64,000 nt of DNA from Desulfatibacillum aliphaticivorans DSM 15576. Lineage in GTDB: Bacteria; Desulfobacterota; Desulfobacteria; Desulfobacterales; Desulfatibacillaceae. The DNA lies in contig NZ_AUCT01000032.1 of the NCBI RefSeq assembly GCF_000429905.1, positions 15,511 to 79,510 on the forward strand, in the 5' to 3' direction. The notes beneath the pieces are model-generated. The model did no database searches, was not told where the DNA came from, and worked only from the letters and a program-made list of their open reading frames with translations. Position numbers and translations under genes: made by a program. Below, piece after piece: positions 24,504-33,106 of the stretch (its first letter is position 1; each line of letters opens with the position of its first letter).

Positions 24504-25895
24504 CTACTTATGGCTGTATACCGCAGCCAGGCGGACCAAACCTTCGGCCCATTGGGGGGCGCCTAATGCGTGGATGTGGGTGTAGGTGGCCAGGACGTTC
24601 TTGTAGATCATGCCGTCCCTGCCGTTATAAAGGCCTTTGCCGCGAACCATGGAAAATGCCAGGTCCGACTCCTTGCCGTTGAACTCCAAGACGGAGGAAT
24701 AATGGAATTCGTGGCCCTTTAGCTGCGTGCCCGATTCGTAATAGGGATTGGCTCCGTCCACCTTCACCACGGTGTATCCATGGCCCTGTGGCTTTTTGCT
24801 AAGGCCGAAGACGATGGGCAATATCCCGGCCATGGGGTAGCGCTCCCCCTCCAAAACCAGTTCCTTTCCCAAAAACATAAGCCCGCCGCACTCTGCGTAG
24901 ATGGGCAGTCCTGCCTCGGCAAGGGCTTTGATTTTATCCCTGCCTGCGGCGTTGGCGGCCAGCTCCTTGGCGTGAGTTTCGGGAAATCCTCCGCCTATGT
25001 ACAAACCGTCCAATTCGGGAATCGGCTCGCCTGAAACCAGGCTGAAGGAAACCACCTCCGCGCCGGCCTCCTCCAAAGCCTCCAGGTTTTCGGGATAATA
25101 AAACTGAAAGGCCGAATCCTGAACCACGCCGATCCGGGGCCTGTACCCGTCCAACCTGGGCTTGGGCCTGGCCATGGGCAATTGGTCCGTGCGAGGCACG
25201 GGAATCAAAGGGCTTCGTGCGATTTGCCGGACCAAGTCCAGGTCAAGATATTTGGCGGCGATGTTTCCGGCTGCGTCCACGGCCTCGTAGGCCCAGTCGT
25301 GTTCCGCCGTGGGGATGAGCCCCATATGCCTTTCGGGAAAATCTTCGGATGTCAGTTTGGGGATAGCCCCAATCACGGATATCCCGGTGAACTTTTCGAT
25401 GTTTTTTCTGAGCTTGGATTCGTGCCTGGAGCCGGCCACGTTGTTCAGGACCACCGCGCGCAAATCCACGTCCGGGTCGAAATGGGAGCATCCCATGACC
25501 AGGGCGGCGATGGTGCGGGTGCTTTTGGTGCAGTCCACAATCAGGATTAACGGAGAAACCAGCAGCTTGGCCAGTTCAGCCGTACTGGTGGAGCCGTCCG
25601 GATCTATACTGTCGTACAAGCCCCGGTTTCCTTCAATGATGGAAATGCCGTCTTCCTTGGAGTGGCTGACAAAGGATGCAACTGTGGTGTGGGGATCTAC
25701 CAGAAAGGCGTCCAGGTTGTGGCACGGCTTGCGTGCAGCAAGGGCGAGCCACCCGGCGTCTATGTAATCCGGTCCCTTTTTAAATGGGATGACATTCTCG
25801 CCCGCTTTGGACAAGGCGGCTGCGAGGCCGACGGAAAGTATGGTTTTCCCAGATCCTCCGCGCAGGCCGGATATTGTGATTCTAGGGAGTACCAT
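24504..25895 (-). CDS. dsrN: Cobyrinate a,c-diamide synthase family protein, DsrN type
   Basis: A 463-residue ATP-dependent amidotransferase of the CbiA/CobB family. The N-terminal ATPase fold ISGLRGGSGKTILSVGLAAAL (in parts) carries a P-loop-like GGSGKT (about 13-18). The C-terminal glutamine-amidotransferase half has PIYAECGGLMFLG (about 322-334) with the catalytic Cys, and HEFHYSS plus THIHALG for the His partner. CbiA amidates cobyrinate; DsrN, encoded with dsr genes, is thought to amidate siroheme for sulfite reductase. Position directly after dsrABD supports the DsrN reading, which is inference. No other cobalamin genes are seen here. Confidence 0.88.
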   Translation of the reverse strand: MVLPRITISGLRGGSGKTILSVGLAAALSKAGENVIPFKKGPDYIDAGWLALAARKPCHNLDAFLVDPHTTVASFVSHSKEDGISIIEGNRGLYDSIDPDGSTSTAELAKLLVSPLILIVDCTKSTRTIAALVMGCSHFDPDVDLRAVVLNNVAGSRHESKLRKNIEKFTGISVIGAIPKLTSEDFPERHMGLIPTAEHDWAYEAVDAAGNIAAKYLDLDLVRQIARSPLIPVPRTDQLPMARPKPRLDGYRPRIGVVQDSAFQFYYPENLEALEEAGAEVVSFSLVSGEPIPELDGLYIGGGFPETHAKELAANAAGRDKIKALAEAGLPIYAECGGLMFLGKELVLEGERYPMAGILPIVFGLSKKPQGHGYTVVKVDGANPYYESGTQLKGHEFHYSSVLEFNGKESDLAFSMVRGKGLYNGRDGMIYKNVLATYTHIHALGAPQWAEGLVRLAAVYSHK

Positions 25896-25923
25896 ATTCC
25901 CCGGTTCAGTTTAGCGCTTGGGA

Positions 25924-25957
25924 CATGAAAACGGCCTAAGCCTAAGCCGTTTTCATG
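25924..25957 (-). terminator. Hairpin after dsrD
   Basis: CATGAAAACGGC (25924-25935) and GCCGTTTTCATG (25946-25957) form a perfect 12-base-pair stem with a 10-base loop between dsrD and dsrN. It has no strong U-run, so partial termination or mRNA protection is possible. Confidence 0.55.
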
Positions 25958-25971
25958 AATATCCCAGTTGA

Positions 25972-26211
25972 TTAATCTTCGTCTTCAGCGTGAGCTTGTT
26001 TGCCGACGCCTTTGAGCCCGATCAGGGTGGTGCTTCCGGAAGACCAGTACTCCAGGGTTCCTTCGGAAACCATGGTGTTGACCAGCTTCTTCACCGTACG
26101 AGGTTTTTCTTCCGGGAACATGGCGTAGAAATCTTTCAGATAAAACTTGGATTTTCCTTTTTTACCCTTCAATTTCTCGACAATAGTGTCTCTGGCTGCA
26201 ACTTCGTCCAT
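25972..26211 (-). CDS. dsrD: DsrD, activator of dissimilatory sulfite reductase
   Basis: A 79-residue winged-helix protein. The sequence KFYLKDFYAMFPEEKPRTVKKLVNTMV followed by TLEYWSSGSTTLIGLKG (in parts) is characteristic of DsrD, which is known in sulfate reducers to stimulate sulfite reduction by DsrAB with DsrC. It acts in the cytoplasm. It is 72 bases after dsrB with a strong hairpin between them, and is preceded by an AGAGGT ribosome site. Its presence argues for a reductive, not oxidative, Dsr pathway. Confidence 0.95.
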   Translation of the reverse strand: MDEVAARDTIVEKLKGKKGKSKFYLKDFYAMFPEEKPRTVKKLVNTMVSEGTLEYWSSGSTTLIGLKGVGKQAHAEDED

Positions 26212-26232
26212 TTTATTACCTCTTTAGTTTTC

Positions 26233-26267
26233 TCCTGAAAGGGCGGCCCAAAGGCCGCCCTCCAGGA
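26233..26267 (-). promoter_or_regulatory. Strong hairpin in the dsrB-dsrD space
   Basis: AGGGCGGCC (26240-26248) pairs with GGCCGCCCT (26253-26261), extended by TCCTG/CAGGA (26233-26237 with 26263-26267). There is no U-run. It may stabilise the dsrAB mRNA 3' end or reduce read-through into dsrD. Confidence 0.6.
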
Positions 26268-26283
26268 AAAGTTGTTCAATATT

Positions 26284-27429
26284 TTAGAACTTGAACTGAG
26301 AGGTCTGGCGCCACGTGTAGTAGGCCGGATCCCTGAAGTCGTCGATCAGGTGATGGGTGAACTCGAGGCCGGTCACGTCGAAGAAACGTTCCCAACCAAT
26401 GCGCTCGGCCCATTCGCCGAAACGTTCGTACTTGTTGGCGCCAGCAGCATAGGCTTCCACCATGTTCTTGATGCAGTCGGTCGTGGACTCCCAACGCGGT
26501 ACTTCGTTGGGCAGGAAGGCGACGACGACTTTGGAGAACTTGGGATAGCTGATGCGGTTGGACACCTTGCCGCCGGCCATGATGACGATGCCGTCACCTT
26601 CGGTGTCGGCCAGGGGCATGGAGGGACACATGGTGTAGCAGTTGCCGCAGAACATGCAGCGTTCCTGCTTAACGGCGACGGAATTCAGTTTCTTGTCGCC
26701 GATTTCCACCTTGGTCGGGCGGATGGCTGCCGTGGGGCATGCGGCCACTGCCAAGGGGATTTCACACATTTTGTCCAGGTACTCATGGTCCAGCATGGGC
26801 GGCTTGCGATGGTAGCCCAGGATGGCGATGTCAGAGCAATGCACAGCGCCGCACATGTTCAGGCAGCAAGCCAGGGACACGCGCAGGTGAGCAGGCAGAC
26901 GCATGGATTTGAAATCGTCAAACAGAACGTCCATGGCCGCCTTCACGGGACCGGAAGCGTCGGTCGCGGGAGTGTGGCAGTGGATCCAGCCCTGGGTATG
27001 GACGATGTTGGTAATGCCGGCGCCGGTGCCGCCAACGGGGAACTTGTAAGATCCGCCAGCGAACTTGCGGCTTTCCAGATCGTCGATCAAGGGTTTGACC
27101 TTGGCTTCGGCGTCAACCATGAATTCCACGTTGTTACGGGTGGTCCAACGGACGTAGCCGTCGCAGTGTTTGTCGGCGATTTCACAGATTTCACGGATGT
27201 GGGTAACGCTCATGAGACGGGCGCCGCCGACACGCACGGTGTAAACTTCGTCGCCGCTTTCGGCCACGTGCTTCAGCACGCCAGCCTGCAGGACTTCATG
27301 GTATGCCCATTTGCCCTTGTTGGCCTTGATGACCGGCGGGTAGAATTGTTCAAAGTGTTTAGGACCAATATCAGTGATCCGGTTCTCCATGGGTTTTTCA
27401 GGATTATACCCTGAGGATACAAATGCCAT
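26284..27429 (-). CDS. dsrB: Dissimilatory sulfite reductase beta subunit
   Basis: With DsrA it forms the alpha2beta2 enzyme that reduces sulfite to the DsrC-bound trisulfide, using siroheme and [4Fe-4S] clusters. The protein is 381 residues from ATG 27429, placed about 8 bases after AGGGGG; a GTG 3 codons earlier is less likely. Siroheme-[4Fe-4S] ligands are in SLACCLNMCGAVHCSD (about 184-199), and the ferredoxin domain has CMFCGNCYTMCPS (about 258-270). The sequence start AFVSSGYNPEKPMENRITDIG is typical of DsrB. It follows dsrA by 12 bases, in an operon with dsrD. Confidence 0.97.
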   Translation of the reverse strand: MAFVSSGYNPEKPMENRITDIGPKHFEQFYPPVIKANKGKWAYHEVLQAGVLKHVAESGDEVYTVRVGGARLMSVTHIREICEIADKHCDGYVRWTTRNNVEFMVDAEAKVKPLIDDLESRKFAGGSYKFPVGGTGAGITNIVHTQGWIHCHTPATDASGPVKAAMDVLFDDFKSMRLPAHLRVSLACCLNMCGAVHCSDIAILGYHRKPPMLDHEYLDKMCEIPLAVAACPTAAIRPTKVEIGDKKLNSVAVKQERCMFCGNCYTMCPSMPLADTEGDGIVIMAGGKVSNRISYPKFSKVVVAFLPNEVPRWESTTDCIKNMVEAYAAGANKYERFGEWAERIGWERFFDVTGLEFTHHLIDDFRDPAYYTWRQTSQFKF

Positions 27430-27441
27430 TATGGTCACCCC

Positions 27442-28755
27442 CTATCTCTGATGGTATTTTCTGAATTCATTAACGTCACGCTGCCAGCCGCCGGGAACTT
27501 CGTCTTCCTTCCAGAAGATGTAGGGGTTGGAGCGAGGTTCTTTGACGTGTTGCGGAACAGGATCGATACCGACGGCGTCCAGCATTGCCTGGAAGCCCTG
27601 GCGTTTGATCAGTTCGCCCAAACGCTCACGGTTCTTGCCTTCTTCCATCCACCAATCCCAGATAGCTTCGATGACTTCGGTGATTTCTTCGTAAGGTTCT
27701 TCCACCTTGACGAAGGGAACCAGCAGGGAGCCCATCTGAGCGCCGTCCAGAATAGGAGCCTTGGCGCCAACCAGGATGGACACGCCAGTGTCCAGACCTT
27801 TTTTCAGAGCGCGAGGCATGACGTTGATGCAATGCATGCAGCGGGTGCACTCTTTGTCGTTGATTTCCAGCTTGCCGCCTTCGTACTTCATGCAGCCGGT
27901 GGGGCACAGGTCGATGACTTCCTTCTGGATGTCAAATGCTCCCCAGTTGCCGTCTTTGTGAGCGCCGGCGTTGGGCGGATATTCGCCGCCAACGTAAGCG
28001 GCGACCGCATCCTGATCAATGCGGATGTCGTCGCGCCAGGTTCCGATGAAGGACATGTCGGAACGGGCAATGGAGGCCACGCAGCAGTTGGGGCAGCCGT
28101 CAAACTTGAACTTGAACTTGTACGGGAAAGCCGGGCGGTGCAGTTCGTCCTGATACTCATTGGTCAGGAAGTGGCACAGAGCCTGGGTGTCGTAGCAAGC
28201 ATATTCGCAACGGGCTTCGCCGATGCAGTCGGACGGGGTGCGCAGGTTGGAGCCGGAGCCGCCAAGGTCCTGCCCATGCTTGTGAGTCAGTTCAAAGAAA
28301 ATTTCCTCGAGCTGCTCGGTGACGGTTCCCAAAAAGACGATGTCGCCCGTGGAACCGTGCATGTTGGTGATGCCGGAGCCGCGGAATTCCCACAGATCGC
28401 AAAGATTGCGGAGCCATTCGGTGTTGTAGAACTTACCGGCGGGCTGGTTCACGCGGATGGTGTGAAAGTGAGCAACGCCCGGGAACATTTCGGGCTGGTC
28501 GCAGTAACGGCCGATAACGCCGCCGCCGTAACCGAAAACGCCGACGATTCCGCCGTGTTTCCAGTGAGTCCGGCCATGCTTGTAAGAAAGCTCCAGTACG
28601 CCGAGAATGTCTTCGCAAACGTCCTGTTTTACCTGAAACTCTACGTTGTTTGCATTCTTGGCCCGGTTTTCAGCCTCCTGCTTGATGTCGGACACAAAGC
28701 TAGGCCAGGGCCCGCTTTCCAGTTGGTCCAACAATGGAGTCTCGTGTTTTGCCAT
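27442..28755 (-). CDS. dsrA: Dissimilatory sulfite reductase alpha subunit
   Basis: The catalytic siroheme partner of DsrB. The 437-residue protein begins MAKHETPLLDQLESGPWPSF, as in sulfate-reducer DsrA. Cluster ligands are CIGEARCEYACYDTQALCH (about 177-195) and FDGCPNCCVAS (about 228-238). The inserted ferredoxin domain carries CPTGC and CTRCMHCINVMP (about 281-312). The ribosome site is CTGGAGGTAAAC before ATG 28755. The gene lies 189 bases downstream of a five-gene operon on the same strand; an AT-rich leader lies between. It anchors the assignment of the organism as a sulfite/sulfate reducer. Confidence 0.97.
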   Translation of the reverse strand: MAKHETPLLDQLESGPWPSFVSDIKQEAENRAKNANNVEFQVKQDVCEDILGVLELSYKHGRTHWKHGGIVGVFGYGGGVIGRYCDQPEMFPGVAHFHTIRVNQPAGKFYNTEWLRNLCDLWEFRGSGITNMHGSTGDIVFLGTVTEQLEEIFFELTHKHGQDLGGSGSNLRTPSDCIGEARCEYACYDTQALCHFLTNEYQDELHRPAFPYKFKFKFDGCPNCCVASIARSDMSFIGTWRDDIRIDQDAVAAYVGGEYPPNAGAHKDGNWGAFDIQKEVIDLCPTGCMKYEGGKLEINDKECTRCMHCINVMPRALKKGLDTGVSILVGAKAPILDGAQMGSLLVPFVKVEEPYEEITEVIEAIWDWWMEEGKNRERLGELIKRQGFQAMLDAVGIDPVPQHVKEPRSNPYIFWKEDEVPGGWQRDVNEFRKYHQR

Positions 28756-28944
28756 GTTTACCTCCAGTTAACAGTTAATTGTGTTTATGGGTCATGCTAA
28801 ATACTATAAGGGCTTTGGCCTGCCCTTAGACGCCAAAAACGTCACCTCCTCTCCAAAGTCTTTGTATTTATTCTATATATTTAATTTTTTCCAATTCTTA
28901 TCCTTTTTTAGGTTCAAGTGAAAAATCGTACAAATGGGCAACAT

Positions 28945-30159
28945 TTATAAAAGCACGGCCCCTTTGTCAACAAAAAACGGGCCTCCCGTGCTTTTGGAAA
29001 AGGCCTCCACAAGGGCTTGGGCGTGCTCCTCGATATGCGCCAAGAGCAAGGGGCGATCAGGGGCCTGGGAAGAGCTTGCTTCCACAAGCTCCAAACAAAG
29101 ATTCCTCCATGTTTCCTGGGGCAGTTCCCTGCATATGTCCAAAAGTATGGAATGAAAATCGCCTTTTTCGCCTGATTCCTTTTCCCTGGCTGCCAGGCCC
29201 TGAAAAATTCCCCTCACGCAGGGAAAAACCTCTGAGTCCTCCGCCAGAACCAAGTCGCCCACGCCGTCCAAACGATCCAGGCGCATACGCATGGTCAGGT
29301 TCGCCAAAAAATACAAAGCTGCTTCCACACGGGATTCCAGGTCAGCGCCTTCTTGGGCTTCGATCATGCCCTCATACTGGCGGACGGTGATCAGGCGTAC
29401 ATCAGTAACGCCGTCTTCCACCTTGACCACAAAATCCCCGGCTGCGTGATGCCAGGGAAAAATCTGCCGGAAATTTTCCGGGTCGTAATAATAGGACAAT
29501 ATGGCCGCTGCTTTCTCATATAATGAAGCAGCTTGGCTTTGATCCAGAAAAAAGTGGCCGCCTTGGTTATCCCAAACAATTACCCCATGCTTGCCGCTGG
29601 CAGGGTTGACTGACAAATGAAATTCGCAGTACCCGGCGTACCATTGGCAAAATAACGCCATGGCCTCCGTACTCCCTCCGCCCTCCAGAGGACAGGGGGT
29701 GCGGCCGAGCCCGTAAGGCGTGGGGATGAAGGATTGCTTTCTCCCCTTTTGCAGCGCAGATAAGAGGGCGTATTCCCTTTCAGCGGCGGCGCGCCCCGGG
29801 TCCGACAAAGCCACATTGGCCGCCAGGACCGCCGTGCCTCTTTCCGTGACAGCCTCCACCCGCGCGGGATGGTAAAAAGCCCCGTGCTTCTCGGCGACGA
29901 CTCGCCACTCGCGGACATGAGAGACTTCCAGGTCCTCGCCCAACTGGCTCTTTACGCCCGCCATGGGGATTGCAAAGCTGTTTTCCGCCAGCATTTGACC
30001 AAGAGCCTGAAAGTAACCGCCAAAGGTCGCATGCCCTTCTGATGCGGAGCTTTGTCCGTCCCGCTTGGAGGGCAGTGAGGTTACCGCCATTTCCGGCGTC
30101 AGAGGAAGGACCTCCCCGGGCATGGCTGCGAAAAATAAAATAGGGGCTGCCAAGCTCAT
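28945..30159 (-). CDS. Hypothetical protein upstream of dsrA
   Basis: A 404-residue protein with no family that I recognise. The N-terminus has a hydrophobic patch (MSLAAPILFFAAMPG) but not a clear signal. The middle REYALLSALQKGRKQSFIPTPYG has a layout slightly like aminoglycoside phosphotransferase or kinase-like folds, and HFFLDQSQAASLYEKAAAILSYYYD follows. No catalytic HxD or DxD motif is clear, so a kinase call would be speculative. It is the last gene of the operon 28945-32635, 1 base after the TPR gene, and sits next to dsrAB. Role unknown. Confidence 0.65.
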   Translation of the reverse strand: MSLAAPILFFAAMPGEVLPLTPEMAVTSLPSKRDGQSSASEGHATFGGYFQALGQMLAENSFAIPMAGVKSQLGEDLEVSHVREWRVVAEKHGAFYHPARVEAVTERGTAVLAANVALSDPGRAAAEREYALLSALQKGRKQSFIPTPYGLGRTPCPLEGGGSTEAMALFCQWYAGYCEFHLSVNPASGKHGVIVWDNQGGHFFLDQSQAASLYEKAAAILSYYYDPENFRQIFPWHHAAGDFVVKVEDGVTDVRLITVRQYEGMIEAQEGADLESRVEAALYFLANLTMRMRLDRLDGVGDLVLAEDSEVFPCVRGIFQGLAAREKESGEKGDFHSILLDICRELPQETWRNLCLELVEASSSQAPDRPLLLAHIEEHAQALVEAFSKSTGGPFFVDKGAVLL

Positions 30160-30160
30160 A

Positions 30161-30790
30161 TTATCTGTGGGCTTTCAACTCTTCGAGAAGCCCGGGATGC
30201 ACCTCAAAGCCCAGTTCCAAAGCCTTGTCGCAATGCTCAATGGCCCGGTCGTATTCTTCCCTTTCCAGGTACGCCAAAGCCAGGTTGTTGTGCGCCGGGG
30301 CGAAGTTGGGGTTCAGCTCCAACGCCTTTTCCGCGGCGGCGATGCTCTCTTCCACCAGACCCTGCGTATAGTATACGCTGGCTAATGTGGTGTAAGCCTG
30401 GATGAAATTCTGGTTGTAGTTGATCGCCTTGCGCAGGTTCCGCACCGCCTCGTCGAAATCGCCTTTTTGAGCCAGGCAAAAGCCGATGTTGGCGAACCCC
30501 TCGGCAAACCCCGCCCGCGACTTGATGGACTGCTTGTTCCAATCCAGGCATCCGTCCAGATCCCCGCGGTCCAGGGCGATGCCGCCCAAGGCCACATAGG
30601 CTTCAGCCAGGCTGGGGCTGCAGCTGATGGCTTCCTTCAACTCGATTTCCGCTTCATTGAAAAGCCTTTTGCCAAGCAGGCCCATGGCCAGGTTATAGTG
30701 GGACTGGCCGCATTCGGGATTCATGTCCACGGCTTGGCGGTATTCCGCAATGTATTGATCGATGTTTTCAAACTCTTTATACTTCGCCAT
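30161..30790 (-). CDS. Tetratricopeptide repeat protein
   Basis: A 209-residue cytoplasmic protein made of about five TPR units: QSHYNLAMGLLGKRLFNEAEIELKEAI, AEAYVALGGIALDRGDLDGCLDWNKQSI, AEGFANIGFCLAQKGDFDEAVRNLRKAI, then QAYTTLASVYYTQGLVEESIAAAEKALELNP and APAHNNLALAYLEREEYDRAIEHCDKALELG (segments). No signal peptide. It overlaps the upstream methyltransferase gene by 14 bases and is 1 base before the hypothetical gene at 30159, so all are co-translated. TPRs mediate protein contacts; the partner is likely encoded in this operon, which is inference. Confidence 0.85.
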   Translation of the reverse strand: MAKYKEFENIDQYIAEYRQAVDMNPECGQSHYNLAMGLLGKRLFNEAEIELKEAISCSPSLAEAYVALGGIALDRGDLDGCLDWNKQSIKSRAGFAEGFANIGFCLAQKGDFDEAVRNLRKAINYNQNFIQAYTTLASVYYTQGLVEESIAAAEKALELNPNFAPAHNNLALAYLEREEYDRAIEHCDKALELGFEVHPGLLEELKAHR

Positions 30791-31628
30791 TAGTTAACTC
30801 CTTATGGTTTTCTTGCAAGAATATCATGCAGGCCCATTTTGGTTCAGTCATGAGATTTCGGGAGACAAAGCCGTGCTTTTTCGCCTCCAGCTCCATGTCC
30901 CCGGCCTCCGCTACCTGAATTCCCGAAACAATCAACCAGCCCGGTTCAATCAGCGCCTGAGTGAAAACAGGCATGGCTTCCACCAAGGTGGGAAACCGCA
31001 GGTTGGCCAGGATCAGGGAATATCGGCCTGGTATTTCCGGTATGGGAATATCCTCTACGCGGACCCTGTTTTCCAGTCCGTTCAATAAAGCGTTCTCCCG
31101 GGTTTCAAACAATGCACACGGGTCAATGTCCGTGCAAAGGGCGTTTTCCATGCCCAGCTTTAACGCGGAAAGGGCCAGCACTCCGGTTCCGGTCCCTGCA
31201 TCCAGCACGCTGCCTTGAGGGCGCAACGGATTGTCCGGCGACAAGACCTGTTCTATGGCTTTGACCGCCATACGGGTTGTGGGGTGCCTGCCGGACCCGA
31301 ATGAAGCGCCCTGTTTCATGACTAACGGAACATCTTCATCGCTTCCCCTATAAATCTGCCCCGGAGGAACAGCTATAATTTTGAAGCCCAGGCGCGACGC
31401 CCCGCTGAAGTTCTCCTCTAAAAACGAGGTTCCCAACTCGTAGGTGTACATGAGCCTGCCCTGCTCCATCAAAGCCCGGACAGTTTTACGGATCTCGCGC
31501 CTGGTCCAGGATGCGCCGGCGACCGTAGCGTCCTTCTCCAACTCAGGCTGGGGAATGCGCATGGACCGAGCCACTCGCTCCATTATCCATTCGCTCATGC
31601 CCTGGCTAGTCGTCTGTATGACCTTCAC
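30777..31628 (-). CDS. PrmA-like SAM-dependent methyltransferase
   Basis: A 283-residue methyltransferase resembling ribosomal protein L11 methyltransferase PrmA. The core has QGASFGSGRHPTTRMAVKAIE (in parts; the G[ST]GxHPTT motif, about 108-124) and the SAM-binding VLDAGTGTGVLALSALKLG (about 141-159). The motif after it is SLILANLRFPTLVEA, where true PrmA typically has a VANIL-type (N-I-L) signature; LANLRF is close but not identical. The N-terminal 90 residues differ from the standard PrmA domain, so a different protein substrate is possible. It overlaps both flanking genes (23 and 14 bases). Confidence 0.78.
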   Translation of the reverse strand: MKVIQTTSQGMSEWIMERVARSMRIPQPELEKDATVAGASWTRREIRKTVRALMEQGRLMYTYELGTSFLEENFSGASRLGFKIIAVPPGQIYRGSDEDVPLVMKQGASFGSGRHPTTRMAVKAIEQVLSPDNPLRPQGSVLDAGTGTGVLALSALKLGMENALCTDIDPCALFETRENALLNGLENRVRVEDIPIPEIPGRYSLILANLRFPTLVEAMPVFTQALIEPGWLIVSGIQVAEAGDMELEAKKHGFVSRNLMTEPKWACMIFLQENHKELTNGEV

Positions 31629-31962
31629 GCGTTAGAAGCTCCTGGTACCACACGGCGAACTCAAACATGCCTTTGATGCGTTCCTCTTCGTTCACGATGC
31701 CAAGGGCCATTTCCAGGGCGCCTCCGGAATACGCATTATTGTGAACGCCGTCAGGCCGCGTCTGCAAAAACTCCCTGACCAACTGCTGGGTCGTGCGCTT
31801 GGATTTATCCTTACGGATGTCTATGGGATCCTTGGGCTCCTGGAAGGGATCCCACTTCTCATAGGTCATTTTTTTGAGGACGCCTTTTTTACGCCTTTCG
31901 GACATGGCGTTCCAGATAGCGAGTTTGCGTTCCTCTTCCTGTTCGGGAGTCAGGTTGCTCAT
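31606..31962 (-). CDS. Small conserved-looking protein in the dsr-linked operon
   Basis: A 118-residue charged soluble protein (EQEEERKLAIWNAMSERRKKG at the N-terminus, WDPFQEPKDPIDIRKDKSKRTTQQLV in the middle). No motif or signal is recognised. It overlaps the methyltransferase gene by 23 bases and follows the YkgJ-like gene by 4 bases. Proteins of this type may be restricted to sulfate reducers, which I recall only loosely. Confidence 0.72.
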   Translation of the reverse strand: MSNLTPEQEEERKLAIWNAMSERRKKGVLKKMTYEKWDPFQEPKDPIDIRKDKSKRTTQQLVREFLQTRPDGVHNNAYSGGALEMALGIVNEEERIKGMFEFAVWYQELLTREGHTDD

Positions 31963-31966
31963 GGGC

Positions 31967-32635
31967 TTATTCCTTCTCCTCTTTTTCCTCTTTAATGCCC
32001 AGGTACTCCTTATTGTACTCGGTCAACAAGGCCATGGACAACGGCACCAGCATGTCCGCCATGCCCACATACTTGGTGGGAATGCCCGCCACAATCTTTT
32101 GGCTTAGCTGGTACAGCATGGCGTTCAAGGAGTCCAGGTTCACCGTGGGATAGGCACGGCCTTCCTCAAATCCGGACTCGCCGCACGTGTGCCCCTTGCC
32201 GCCGATGGCCGTGGGAATGCCGTACAGCCGGCATGTTATGGGCCGTTTGTCGTACAAGACGCATTTTTCCTCATCGTCCAAAAGAGGGCATCGCACCCGC
32301 TCCCACGCAACGCGGGACAAAATCTCGTCCGTCTGCTTACCCTTTTTGGTGGCCTGGTAGGCTTCCTTTTTGATCATATGGATTTTACGGTCGGCCCGGT
32401 CCGCCCTTTCCAGCAGCCTGTCCTTTTCCTTGCCTTCAAAGCGTTGGTTGAAATGATGATTGATGTACAACGCTTCCACCAGACTCAAATCAAACAAAGC
32501 GTAACAGCAATCCGAGCAACCAGGCTTGCACTTGACGCAGTCGGAGTGAGCCTCTTCCACGGTCTTGAAGGCTTTGTCCACGCCTTCCACTACTTTTTCA
32601 TATTCTTCAAATATTTTTGAATGATCCAGTTCCAT
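31967..32635 (-). CDS. YkgJ-family CxxCxxxxCC metal-cluster protein
   Basis: A 222-residue protein from ATG 32635 (GGAG 8 bases upstream; a longer start at 32668 has less support). The cysteine group CVKCKPGCSDCCYALFDLS (about 43-61) and the later CPLLDDEEKCVLYDKRPITCRLYG (in parts) are the YkgJ/UPF0153 pattern, which binds Zn or Fe. The final residues are acidic (KEEKEEKE). It is the first gene of the 28945-32635 operon. The chemistry of the family is unknown. Confidence 0.85.
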   Translation of the reverse strand: MELDHSKIFEEYEKVVEGVDKAFKTVEEAHSDCVKCKPGCSDCCYALFDLSLVEALYINHHFNQRFEGKEKDRLLERADRADRKIHMIKKEAYQATKKGKQTDEILSRVAWERVRCPLLDDEEKCVLYDKRPITCRLYGIPTAIGGKGHTCGESGFEEGRAYPTVNLDSLNAMLYQLSQKIVAGIPTKYVGMADMLVPLSMALLTEYNKEYLGIKEEKEEKE

Positions 32636-32668
32636 CGTTGCGACTCCATAAATAAGTTGACGGGCCAA

Positions 32669-33106
32669 TCTGATTGGAAGCCCGGTTTCGGTTAAACCGA
32701 ATTTTTAATTATGCCCGCAATGTAACACATCGTCAAGGACTTCCAGACAGAGGCGGGCGATTGCCTTGCCCCAAGCCCCCAAACCCCAAGCCGGATCGGA
32801 GCTGCAGCGCAGCATGATGGGGGGTAAAACCTTTCCTCCCCCCTGCCCGGGGCGGCCCCGTGCGAAGAAACCGGACAATGCGGTTTGGAGCCCAAAATTT
32901 ATTTTTACTAAAAAATTTACAATAATATTATTTAAACTTAATTTCGCCCTTACCTATATTTATACCTATATAAACGTTTGACACAAGCCTTCGGGTCTGC
33001 TACTCACTGTCCCGTCGCGACTCCCGCGCGCCCTTGAGTGATACGTGTTTAGAGCGATCAAGGGAAAAAAAACGCAATTTATCCGACGTGGCGTATTGGT
33101 GACCCG
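32669..33106. other. Divergent intergenic region between the dsr-linked operon and the F0 operon
   Basis: No gene is supported in these 438 bases. The central part (about 32900-32980) is very AT-rich and includes a TTGACA at 32978-32983, but the expected -10 is poor. It must hold the promoters of both divergent operons. Confidence 0.5.

Noticed and set aside
24504..25895. Cobalamin biosynthesis operon
   Set aside because: Only one CbiA-family gene is present, directly behind dsrABD; no other cob/cbi genes occur in the window, so a DsrN role is preferred.
26272..28800. Two long plus-strand open frames antisense to dsrB and dsrA
   Set aside because: They lie fully over well-recognised genes, have odd Gly/His/Val-rich composition, and no ribosome sites; they result from codon bias on the other strand.
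30161..30790. TPR protein as a dedicated Dsr subunit (such as DsrO or DsrK)
   Set aside because: It lacks signal, haem and Fe-S motifs; only TPR repeats are visible.
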